Source: an uncultured Mycoplasmatales bacterium
GTDB lineage: Bacteria; Bacillota_I; Bacilli_A; Mycoplasmatales; Mycoplasmoidaceae
Length of the DNA: 5,508 bases
Direction: 5' to 3'
Assembly (NCBI GenBank): GCA_910578525.1
Contig: CAJTRF010000056.1
Location: 1-5,508, forward strand
The notes below the pieces were generated by a model, which saw nothing but the letters and a program-made list of their open reading frames with translations, was not told the origin of the DNA and searched no databases. A program made the translations under genes and the position numbers. Shown here in pieces: positions 1-5,508 of the stretch. The stretch's first letter is position 1, and each line of letters opens with the position of its first letter.

Positions 1-1
1 C

Positions 2-3000
2 CCCGAAATAACAAATTGTGGTCAAACGTGCTGGTCAAACGACGGATCAGCAGTTTTTGAATACACATTTAAAGGCGTCCAATTTGTACTTTACGGCAAG
101 AAGGCCAATGATCATGGTCAATTTGAACTTATCATCGATGATGGTTCACCGTATATTATTGACGAGCACAGTAGCGTTCCCGATGAACATGCATTACTAT
201 TCACATCCGATGTTTTAGACTACAAAGAACACAAAGTTTTGATGAAAGGAACAGGGAAAAAATTTGAATTGTTTAGGCTTTCATATTGGCCAAAATTGAA
301 GGTCAAAAGGTTAAATTCAACTGATTTTACTTCTACAGGATCATGGGTCTTAGAATCTGATGAAAATGGTGGTACAAGACATTATACAAATAATATTGGA
401 GCAAGAAAGTCGATTTCTTTAGAAGGATCAAAAGTGTGGGTTTACGCTACTGAATATCAATATCATGGAATAATGAACGTGAAGTTTCACACTTTGGACG
501 CTGATATAAATACTTATGGTCCAGTGAGAAAAGATGGTATCTTGTTGTACGAATCTGAAGAACTTCCTTTCGGTCTTTATAATTTGGATATTTCGTGCAA
601 AACTCCTGATATTTTGATATATTGCGTTTATTATGAATACGATCCACCTGCACAAACTAAAGCTCCTTTCCCTTCTCGTTCTTATAGTCCTGAAACAGAT
701 CAAACATATATTAACAAACAATTTACTGGTTTAAATATTCCAAACGAACAAATTATTGTTTCAAAAAACTCAAATATAAATCAAATTTCAGGATGTACGT
801 TTACTGATATTACTGAAAACAAAAACTATTTTATGCAAATTTGTAAAGAAATTCCATTCTTTGATAACCGGATTCAGTTTACTGCAATTAGAGATAATAT
901 GCCAGCTCCTATTTGGACTGATTATGTTGGTAAATTCACCGTTTCTAATTGCGTTTTTGTAAAATGCGTATCAAGAATTAATAAGGGTAACGTTTTGACT
1001 TCTAATGTTGCTACTGAAGTAACGTTTGATGGTTGTACTTTTCTTAATTGTGGTAATGATGTTACTCAAGCTATTACTAAGTTTTACAGTGCTTCTGCAT
1101 CAGTTAAATATGCAAGTTGTACGTTTTACTTTGATATTGAAACACTTTCATGTCCTGCAATTTCAGGAGAAAGCTCAAATGTCGTAATCGATCATTGCAG
1201 TTTTACAAAATGTGCAGCGGTTAATATTGACACTCAAACAAATCCTACCAATACAAAAATTTTCCAATTCACTAATAATATTGTTACTTCATCAAATCAA
1301 CGAGTAATTAACGTAAACAACTTTTTGCATACAAAACCAATTATTCATAGTAATAAGTTTAATAATCATAATTTGAACAATTCTTATTTCATCGTTCTCA
1401 GGCATGATATTAATGAAGAAATTGAATTTTATAACAACACATTCACGAATATAACAACAAGAGGTGATCAGAAAGTTTTTGGTGGTAGTATTGCTTTGTG
1501 GGTACAAACTAGAGATTCAATTAAAAATAATTTAGTTTTTGATAAATGCAAATTCATTAATAATAGAAATGATTGGGAAAAACAGCCATCTAATCAAGGA
1601 GGTGCAATTCAATATGGGCACTCTAAATCAATTGCAAATGTAGAAATGAAATTTATTGGTTGTGAATTTACAGAAAATCAATGTACTTATGGAAATGGTG
1701 GAGCAATTGCATGCAGCATTAATCATGATTTATATATATCAGATTGCATATTTGAAAATAACAATGCATTAAAAGGTGGTGCTATTTACATTTGGGGTAA
1801 AATAATTGACCCTACCAGTGATCAACAAGTATCTGATCCATTACAAATGCAATCAATAACAATAACTAATTGCCAATTTAGATCAAACAAAGGAACTAAT
1901 GGACATGCTATTTTCATTGAACAAGATAATATTGAGAAAGTTAAATTAGACATTAACAAATGCACTTTTTCTGATAATGGCGATATATTAGATAGTTCAA
2001 TGATTGTTAGTTATTGTGGTGAAGTTATTTTTGAAGATAATAATGTTCAATATTCAGATAAAACAAAAGCTTGTGGTGCACTTAATTTGAACGTTCCAAG
2101 AACCTTATCTTTCATTAATTCTAACTTTACAAATTGTGCAACTTCTTCGGCCACTAGTGTTACTTTGAGTGGACAAACAGAATCATCAACAACTACAATT
2201 AAAAAATGCAATTTTATTGATTGTAAAGCAAGCCAATTTACAATTATAGTTACAAAAGGAACAGCTGAAGTTGAAGATTGTTCTATTACATTTTCAAATA
2301 ACCAACAAGCATGCGGCTGTATTAAATTACAAACAAAAGGATTATCATGCAAGTATTCTAAGTTTGCTAGAGGTAATTCAAAGGGTGCACTTACATATGA
2401 TCAAACAACTTCATATAAAGAAACATTATTAGTAACAAATTGTATATTTGAAGAATGTGCTGGTGGAAACACACGATGTTTTAATATAAAAGGTAACACA
2501 GGTGATATAACATTCAGTCATAATATCATTCAAAAAATGAAAAATTCGGGAAATAGCGGCTACTTTGGTTTAATAGATTTTTATAGCATGATAGATAATT
2601 TCGTTTTTGAAAACACAACATTCCTTGATAATTTATGTGACAGTGAATATGGAGGTGGGTCAGGACTCTGGGTTACAAAAACAGCAAAAATTACTTTCAA
2701 TAACTGCAAATTTATTAACAATGCTGCTCTAAAATCTCCAAGTCCATGTGGTAAATATCCACCTGAAGGAAAATATTACACTGGTGATGGTGGTGGAATT
2801 CAATATGGATATTCTGATTCTTTGTATAAGATTGATATGATATTTACATCTTGCACATTCAAAAGAAATAAAGCAGTTAGACATGGAGGAGCAATTGCAC
2901 TTCAAACTGTTCAAAAAGTTGAAATAATTGGATGTATATTTGAAGAAAATGTAGCTGATTATAAACAACCATCAACTGCAGAACTATTATATGACAATCA

Positions 3001-4399
3001 TTACTTTAAAAAAACTGAAGGAAGAGGAGGAGCACTTTATTTCAATCCCACCTTTAGGCACAAAGATATGAAAGGTGAAAACCTTACTTTACATATGACT
3101 GATGTTAAAATTGAAGGATGTACATTCAGCTCAAATTCAGCATTTGATGGTTATGCCATTTATATTGAAGGTGATGATGCCGGCACTAAATTCATCATTA
3201 ATAACAACAAATTCACAAACAATTATGATAGAAGTACAAATACATTTAGTAGAGGTATTATTACATCAGAAATACTCAATTTATATGAAGGCAAAATTGA
3301 AAGTTCGAATACTTTTGATCCATATAATTCTTACCAAAAACAATATCAAGTTGTCTATGTTGATCATTCAGGAAGAACCCCAGATCCAACCCCAATGCCA
3401 ACAATATTTAACATCGAATTCGATGATTCTATATGCGAACCTCGATGTTATAATGTTGCAACTGATACTTCATTCCCACAATGCATCAATGTAACTAAAA
3501 AATTATTCGAAGATAAAGTAAATAAATCCGAATCTGGAGGTGGTATTTATTTCATTGATACTGGTTTACATATTGTTAATAGTGAATTTATTAGATGTGG
3601 ATCTGAAGCAGGTGGAGGAGGAGGAATCTATATCAATAACAATATGGTTTTAGAAAATAATATCATTATCGAAAACGTTGAATTTAAAGAATGTAGTTCT
3701 TATTATGGTGGTGCTGTTTACATTCATTCAATTTCTGAATACGATAACATTTTAATTAAAGATTGTAAATTCGATTCAAACTATTTATTAACAAGAAATA
3801 CTAGAGATAATTTGTTTGGTGGAAGTGCTCTTTATTTACATGCAAGAAACGGTGATATTGTGAACAGTAGTTTCGTTCATAATAAAGGTAAAGGTGGCTC
3901 TCTGAAAGTTATTAATGATTTTGATTCAGTTGATGGTGTTAAATTATTGAATCCAATTAATGCTTTGTTTATCAATAATTGCATGTTTGATGACAACGAT
4001 CTTTCATCAAGCTACATTAATTATATTGGTGGTAATTCTAAGTCTTCTTTTGATGTATCTAATTGCATTTTCAAAGGTGATATTAATAATGGAATTCATT
4101 ATATTGATGCTTTACAAATGGTAAAAGATATGCCTAGAATTAGCATTACTTCATGCTCTTTTAATGCCGTTTATAAAGAGAATTTGAACTTTGAAAAAGA
4201 TTCAAATTTGATAAACTTAAAGAAACAATATAATGATGATGATTTGAGTCAAAAGAAATCAAGCTTTAATTTATTAAGAAATCCATATCTTCTCATTGTT
4301 CCTACTCTTGCTGTATTTGCTGTATTTGCTGTTGTTTTCGTGGTTAAGAAAACAAGACAAAACCAGCAATCTAGTGAAAATGAACAAGAAGATATTTAA
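2..4399 (+). CDS. Pmp-like beta-helix surface protein with C-terminal membrane anchor (5' partial)
   Basis: Reading from position 2, the frame stays open to the TAA at 4397-4399, giving 1465 residues with no N-terminal end in the window. A start at TTG 239 or ATG 242 would cut a folded-looking module in half, so I call the gene 5'-partial. No signal peptide is visible; one is expected upstream. Order: two beta-sandwich-like modules (residues about 6-101 and 105-213), Pro/Ser linker (214-233), long repeat region (about 234-1120), Pro/Cys spacer (1121-1177), second repeat block (about 1178-1390), charged stalk, transmembrane helix (1429-1448) and a 17-residue tail. The repeats carry roughly 20 FxxN and about 10 GG[AGS][ILV] motifs. 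These are the hallmarks of chlamydial Pmp proteins and of the Pmp-like surface proteins of trichomonads. At least nine N-glycosylation sequons (e.g. NITT, NLTL, NVTK, NSSF) fit an extracellular ectodomain. No catalytic motif is seen. A role in adhesion or host/bacterial contact is inferred from the family. No intron signals are evident. Confidence 0.85.
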   Translation, partial: PEITNCGQTCWSNDGSAVFEYTFKGVQFVLYGKKANDHGQFELIIDDGSPYIIDEHSSVPDEHALLFTSDVLDYKEHKVLMKGTGKKFELFRLSYWPKLKVKRLNSTDFTSTGSWVLESDENGGTRHYTNNIGARKSISLEGSKVWVYATEYQYHGIMNVKFHTLDADINTYGPVRKDGILLYESEELPFGLYNLDISCKTPDILIYCVYYEYDPPAQTKAPFPSRSYSPETDQTYINKQFTGLNIPNEQIIVSKNSNINQISGCTFTDITENKNYFMQICKEIPFFDNRIQFTAIRDNMPAPIWTDYVGKFTVSNCVFVKCVSRINKGNVLTSNVATEVTFDGCTFLNCGNDVTQAITKFYSASASVKYASCTFYFDIETLSCPAISGESSNVVIDHCSFTKCAAVNIDTQTNPTNTKIFQFTNNIVTSSNQRVINVNNFLHTKPIIHSNKFNNHNLNNSYFIVLRHDINEEIEFYNNTFTNITTRGDQKVFGGSIALWVQTRDSIKNNLVFDKCKFINNRNDWEKQPSNQGGAIQYGHSKSIANVEMKFIGCEFTENQCTYGNGGAIACSINHDLYISDCIFENNNALKGGAIYIWGKIIDPTSDQQVSDPLQMQSITITNCQFRSNKGTNGHAIFIEQDNIEKVKLDINKCTFSDNGDILDSSMIVSYCGEVIFEDNNVQYSDKTKACGALNLNVPRTLSFINSNFTNCATSSATSVTLSGQTESSTTTIKKCNFIDCKASQFTIIVTKGTAEVEDCSITFSNNQQACGCIKLQTKGLSCKYSKFARGNSKGALTYDQTTSYKETLLVTNCIFEECAGGNTRCFNIKGNTGDITFSHNIIQKMKNSGNSGYFGLIDFYSMIDNFVFENTTFLDNLCDSEYGGGSGLWVTKTAKITFNNCKFINNAALKSPSPCGKYPPEGKYYTGDGGGIQYGYSDSLYKIDMIFTSCTFKRNKAVRHGGAIALQTVQKVEIIGCIFEENVADYKQPSTAELLYDNHYFKKTEGRGGALYFNPTFRHKDMKGENLTLHMTDVKIEGCTFSSNSAFDGYAIYIEGDDAGTKFIINNNKFTNNYDRSTNTFSRGIITSEILNLYEGKIESSNTFDPYNSYQKQYQVVYVDHSGRTPDPTPMPTIFNIEFDDSICEPRCYNVATDTSFPQCINVTKKLFEDKVNKSESGGGIYFIDTGLHIVNSEFIRCGSEAGGGGGIYINNNMVLENNIIIENVEFKECSSYYGGAVYIHSISEYDNILIKDCKFDSNYLLTRNTRDNLFGGSALYLHARNGDIVNSSFVHNKGKGGSLKVINDFDSVDGVKLLNPINALFINNCMFDDNDLSSSYINYIGGNSKSSFDVSNCIFKGDINNGIHYIDALQMVKDMPRISITSCSFNAVYKENLNFEKDSNLINLKKQYNDDDLSQKKSSFNLLRNPYLLIVPTLAVFAVFAVVFVVKKTRQNQQSSENEQEDI
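17..304 (+). other. Beta-sandwich-like module 1 of the surface protein
   Basis: Residues about 6-101 of the visible protein. The pattern is W-S-N-D-G-S, then alternating hydrophobic strands (FEYTFKG, VQFVLYG), a G-x-F-E-L-I-I-D-D-G hairpin, a loop, H-A-L-L-F, H-K-V-L-M-K-G-T-G and a final FELFRLSYWP strand. A W...G...F.Y.F.G...YG...G....(V/I)DG...H.(V/I)...G layout is typical of jelly-roll or carbohydrate-binding-type sandwiches in protist surface proteins. This module bridges positions 239-242, which shows that the in-frame TTG/ATG there is not the gene start. Cys residues 6 and 10 sit just before it. The fold is inferred from the pattern; ligand binding is unproven. Confidence 0.5.
314..640 (+). 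other. Beta-sandwich-like module 2, divergent tandem copy of module 1
   Basis: Residues about 105-213. It opens with T-G-S-W-V-L-E-S-D, then ISLEGSKVWVYATEYQYHG (matching the FKGVQFVLYG...HGQF of module 1), a G-I-M-N-V-K-F strand, and a long loop leading to ILLYESEELPFGLYNLDISC and a closing ILIYCVYYEY strand. The same order of elements as module 1 points to an ancient tandem duplication, although identity is low. A short Pro/Ser-rich linker (641-700, residues 214-233, DPPAQTKAPFPSRSYSPETD) separates it from the beta-helix. The function is unknown; such N-terminal sandwich modules are plausible binding heads on a fibrous stalk. Confidence 0.45.
1421..1987 (+). repeat. Internal duplication, copy A (coding)
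   Basis: This encodes about 189 residues running from IEFYNNTFTNITT to CTFSDNGDI. The order of landmarks is FxNxTFxN, GGSIALWV, CKFINN, GGAIQYGHSKS, MKFIGCEFTEN, GGAIAC, CIFENN, GGAIYI, CQFRSN, GHAIFIE and CTFSDN. Every landmark recurs in the same order in copy B, including the unusual QYG(H/Y)S and (S)xLWV strings, so this is a segmental duplication rather than chance similarity between generic coils. Confidence 0.75.
2600..3229 (+). repeat. Internal duplication, copy B (coding)
   Basis: This encodes 210 residues from FVFENTTFLDN to NKFTNNYD. It mirrors copy A: GGGSGLWV, CKFINN, GGGIQYGYSDS, MIFTSCTFKRN, GGAIAL, CIFEEN, GGALYF, CTFSSN, GYAIYIE and NKFTNN. It is longer than copy A because of inserted loops, notably SPSPCGKYPPEGKYY after CKFINN and the YKQPSTAELLYDNHYFKK stretch before GGALYF. 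The inserts fall between strands, as expected of beta-helix loops facing the solvent. Confidence 0.75.
3362..3532 (+). other. Pro-rich and Cys-containing spacer between two beta-helix blocks
   Basis: Residues 1121-1177. It begins DHSGRTPDPTPMPT, then continues FNIEFDDSICEPRCYNVATD and FPQCINVTKKLFEDKVNK. It lacks the FxxN/GGA rhythm on either side. The Pro/Thr stretch looks like a hinge. The CxxxC plus a third Cys (C at 3434, 3446 and in FPQC) could form a small disulfide-stabilised cap. The role as a hinge or cap is inference. Confidence 0.5.
3533..4190 (+). other. Second, membrane-proximal beta-helix block
   Basis: Residues about 1178-1397. The block carries glycine-rich coil starts (GGGIYFIDTG, GGGGGIYINNN, GGAVYIHS, GGSALYLHA, GGSLKV) with partner strands SEFIRC, VEFKEC, CKFDSN, SSFVHN, FINNCMFDDN, CIFKGD and CSFNAV. 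The motif density is the same as in the first block. It restarts directly after the Pro/Cys spacer, so it appears to be a separately folded helix stacked between the main helix and the membrane. Confidence 0.65.
4286..4345 (+). other. C-terminal transmembrane helix
   Basis: Residues 1429-1448 (YLLIVPTLAVFAVFAVVFVV) form 20 uncharged hydrophobic residues. A charged, Lys/Asp/Ser-rich stalk precedes them and KKTRQ follows, so the positive-inside rule places the N-terminal bulk outside and the tail in the cytosol. The tail (4346-4396) is 17 residues, basic at first and then acidic and Gln-rich, ending EQEDI. I see no NPxY or dileucine sorting motif in it. A nine-base direct repeat, GCTGTATTT at 4310-4318 and 4319-4327, encodes the AVF AVF of this helix. 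Confidence 0.9.
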
Positions 4400-4404
4400 T
4401 TAAT

Positions 4405-4408
4405 TAAA
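4405..4408 (+). promoter_or_regulatory. Candidate polyadenylation signal (UAAA)
   Basis: A TAAA lies six bases beyond the TAA stop codon, inside TTAATTAAAAAA. Trichomonad mRNAs are known for very short 3' UTRs with a UAAA signal at or just after the stop codon, so this position fits. In such AT-rich DNA the four-base word is common (another lies at 4428-4431), so the assignment rests on position only. Confidence 0.35.
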
Positions 4409-4648
4409 AAATTGAAGAGAAAAGTTTTAAAACTTAATAAACATCAATTTTTTTTCAATATCAAATCTAAGTAAGTTTTGTTAATAGATTTTATTAGTTA
4501 TTGACAAGATTTTATTAGCTAAGTGCATACATAATAATAATGAAATTCAAAAATTTTTAGGTTTTTAAAAAGCATACTTTATAGATTAAAATATTAAAAG
4601 AGATAAACATTATTTAAAAATGTACCTTTTTTTAATGTTCTATGGACT

Positions 4649-4674
4649 AGGAGATTAAACAAGTCAGGAGATTA
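4649..4674. repeat. Short direct repeat AGGAGATTA (x2)
   Basis: AGGAGATTA occurs at 4649-4657 and again at 4666-4674, 17 bp apart. It lies about 25 bp before the left inverted-repeat copy at 4700. It is short and may be chance, but both copies are exact and contain three G residues in an AT-rich region. Confidence 0.3.
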
Positions 4675-4699
4675 TTTAATTAATTCTTTTGATTTTTTT

Positions 4700-4719
4700 C
4701 TAGGGCTTCATTTATCGCC
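4700..4719 (+). repeat. Inverted repeat, left copy
   Basis: CTAGGGCTTCATTT followed by ATCGCC. Its first part (4701-4713) is a perfect 13-bp inverted match to 5160-5172. The whole 20 bp matches 5403-5422 in inverted orientation at 18 of 20 positions. It is unusually GC-rich for this region, which makes a chance match less likely. It could be a terminal inverted repeat of a small mobile element. Confidence 0.55.
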
Positions 4720-4938
4720 TTTGGTTTCACGAAATCGACGGGCAAACAGAGTCTCAGAAAATTGAATAAAAATGAAAATTTCATTGAAAAAGTTAGCTAA
4801 AAAATGGATTTTTTTCAAAAATTCTTTAAAAAAATTGTTTTTTCTCTGTTTTTCTATAAATACTATTTCCCCTATCAAAATTTGAATATGCTAATAGAAA
4901 ATATACAAATTTTATCGTAAAGTTTTCAAATTTTCTCA

Positions 4939-4976
4939 GGGCAAAAAAAAGTGTCATTTTGGGCAAAAAAGTGACA
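4939..4976. repeat. Short direct repeat GGGC-A(n)-GTGxCA (x2)
   Basis: GGGC, a run of A, then GTGTCA occupies 4939-4956. GGGC, a run of A, then GTGACA occupies 4961-4976. The copies differ by two A residues and one base. It is a local 22-bp tandem duplication within noncoding DNA, with no known function. Confidence 0.45.
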
Positions 4977-5159
4977 AAATCGAAGATTTGAGAACTTTAT
5001 ATCCGATTTTCAAATAAACTGATGGGCGATGTAAACTAAATTGAATCATTTTTTTTGGACAGGAAAAAAGTTATCAATTTTTGAGAATGACAAAACCTTA
5101 AAAATCTGTCATATGAATCAAGATTCAGCTGTACTTCCTTCAGGCTGCTCTCAGCTGAG

Positions 5160-5172
5160 AAATGAAGCCCTA
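5160..5172 (-). repeat. Inverted repeat, middle copy
   Basis: AAATGAAGCCCTA is the exact reverse complement of 4701-4713. Together they bracket 472 bp (4701-5172). The match stops after 13 bp on the inner side, where the left copy continues ATCGCC and this copy does not. Confidence 0.55.
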
Positions 5173-5192
5173 AAGAAAATATTTTATGTCAA

Positions 5193-5350
5193 TTAAATTG
5201 AGAAAAAAAATTTCTGACTTCATAATTGAGAGTAAATACATTAAGTTCATAAAATTGAGAGAAAATATTATGGAACTATAAAATTGAGAGATTTTTTTTT
5301 TTTTTTTTTTTTTTTTTTGATAAAATTGAAAGAAAAAAATTTTGACTTTT
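5193..5350 (+). repeat. Degenerate tandem repeat, about 29 bp, five copies
   Basis: The core ATAAAATTGAGAGA recurs, with ATTG beginning at 5197, 5225, 5254, 5283 and 5325. The spacings are 28, 29, 29 and 42. Copies 3 and 4 are identical over 14 bases (5249-5262 and 5278-5291), and copy 5 (5320-5333) differs by one. Copies 1 and 5 also share the following A-run and a T(T/C)TGACTT end. The long spacing of the fourth unit is explained by the poly-T tract inserted in it. No function is assigned. Confidence 0.6.
5292..5318 (+). repeat. 27-T homopolymer
   Basis: An uninterrupted run of 27 T lies inside the fourth unit of the tandem repeat. The exact length is likely to be unstable, both biologically by slippage and technically. 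It could in principle stop RNA polymerase III or be the tail of a retroposed sequence inserted on the minus strand, but no such unit is visible beside it. Confidence 0.8.
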
Positions 5351-5402
5351 TTTTATAACGGCCACTTTTGAAAAAGTTATCGCCCTTGTTTTTGATTACT
5401 TG

Positions 5403-5422
5403 GGCGAAAAATGAAGGCCTAG
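5403..5422 (-). repeat. Inverted repeat, right copy
   Basis: GGCGAAAAATGAAGGCCTAG is the reverse complement of the left copy 4700-4719 with two mismatches, and it brackets 723 bp. TCGCCC at 5380-5385 and GGGCGA at 5402-5407 also form a 6-bp stem with a 16-base loop just inside this copy. Outside the repeat, AT-rich flanks show partial similarity (AGATTATT then AATTC on the reverse strand, versus AGATTATTTAATTAATTC on the left), which may extend the inverted repeat or be compositional. Confidence 0.5.
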
Positions 5423-5508
5423 ATTTGAATTAATAATCTAAACTATAAAAAAAGTAATAACAAAAGAATTAAAGTACAAATCTAGTACGTTTAGAAACCG
5501 ACAAAAAA

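Larger units (their letters stand above)
701..3361 (+). other. Long right-handed beta-helix-type repeat region
   Basis: Residues about 234-1120 consist of irregular coils of roughly 20-35 residues. A typical coil reads (I/V)x(F/I)xxCxFxxN followed by a turn and GGAI(A/Y)(I/L). Examples are CKFINN, CEFTEN, CIFENN, CTFSDN, CTFKRN, CIFEEN and CTFSSN, paired with GGAIQY, GGAIAC, GGAIYI, GGGIQY, GGAIAL and GGALYF. Stacked Asn, Cys and aromatic positions of this kind are characteristic of parallel beta-helices (pectate-lyase-like, Pmp-like). No pectin-lyase catalytic Asp/Arg set is recognisable, so a structural or adhesive role is more likely than an enzymatic one. Fold assignment is inference from the motif periodicity. 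Confidence 0.75.
4400..5508. other. AT-rich intergenic region, no credible gene
   Basis: About 1.1 kb after the stop codon holds no long open frame on either strand and no tRNA- or rRNA-like sequence that I recognise. Composition is dominated by A and T runs with scattered short GC-richer words (GGGCTTC, ATCGCC, GGGCGA, GGGCAAA). Inverted and tandem repeats within it are listed separately. The final 80 bases (5425-5508) show nothing distinctive and do not reveal a neighbouring gene. Confidence 0.7.

Noticed and set aside
18..218. 66-residue open frame on the plus strand
   Set aside because: It overlaps the open frame of the large gene in another phase, and its translation has no recognisable features. 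The large-gene frame gives a structured domain here.
2047..2352. 101-residue open frame on the minus strand
   Set aside because: It is antisense to an intact coding region with clear repeat motifs and has no recognisable domain. The same applies to the minus-strand frames at 428-721, 1292-1507 and 2729-2968.
701..3361. Pectate lyase or other polysaccharide-degrading beta-helix enzyme
   Set aside because: The coils have the FxxN/GGAI pattern of structural surface proteins, and I find no catalytic residue cluster of the lyase or glycosidase families.
3102..3494. 130-residue open frame on the plus strand
   Set aside because: It is an out-of-frame shadow of the beta-helix gene, enriched in Leu/Ile/Met as expected from AT-rich DNA, with no independent coding signal.
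2..4399. Chlamydial Pmp autotransporter from a bacterium
   Set aside because: The C-terminus is a single transmembrane helix with a basic/acidic tail rather than a 12-strand outer-membrane barrel ending in Phe. The AT-rich eukaryote-like noncoding DNA also argues against a bacterium.
4939..4976. CRISPR-like direct repeats
   Set aside because: Only two short A-rich copies with a four-base spacer exist, in a sequence that looks eukaryotic.
5292..5318. RNA polymerase III terminator of a small RNA gene
   Set aside because: No A-box/B-box-like sequence or folded tRNA/snRNA precedes it, and a 27-T run is far longer than needed. A slippage-expanded homopolymer is simpler.

Overview
The window suggests a eukaryotic protist, most likely a trichomonad (Parabasalia, e.g. 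Tritrichomonas or Trichomonas). The evidence is a very AT-rich sequence and one long uninterrupted reading frame with standard stop codons. That frame encodes a giant surface protein built from FxxN / GGA-I repeats with one C-terminal membrane anchor. This architecture matches the Pmp-like (chlamydial polymorphic-membrane-protein-like) right-handed beta-helix proteins known to be expanded in trichomonads. The organism call is inference from protein style and composition; no species marker is present.

Layout. Positions 2-4399 (+) hold one 5'-truncated coding sequence. The frame is open from the first complete codon of the window. The apparent start near 239-242 is internal, and the real N-terminus (presumably with a signal peptide) lies upstream of the window. 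The visible 1465 residues read, in order: two tandem beta-sandwich-like (jelly-roll type) modules; a short Pro/Ser linker; a very long beta-helix-type repeat region containing a large internal duplication; a Pro-rich, Cys-containing spacer; a second shorter beta-helix block; a charged stalk; one transmembrane helix; and a 17-residue polar cytoplasmic tail. The whole looks like a type I surface protein with a long ectodomain, plausibly for adhesion or recognition.

Positions 4400-5508 are AT-rich and hold no credible gene. They contain a candidate polyadenylation signal just after the stop codon. They also contain a GC-richer motif (CTAGGGCTTCATTT) in three copies: one in plus orientation at 4700 and two inverted at 5160 and 5403, giving inverted repeats that bracket about 470 or 720 bp. 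Further along is a five-copy degenerate tandem repeat of about 29 bp, interrupted by a 27-T homopolymer. The inverted repeats could mark a small non-autonomous mobile element or its remnant. No transposase is present, so that is a hypothesis.

I see no multi-gene system in this window. The points most worth a second look are the modular evolution of the surface protein and the structured 3' intergenic DNA.
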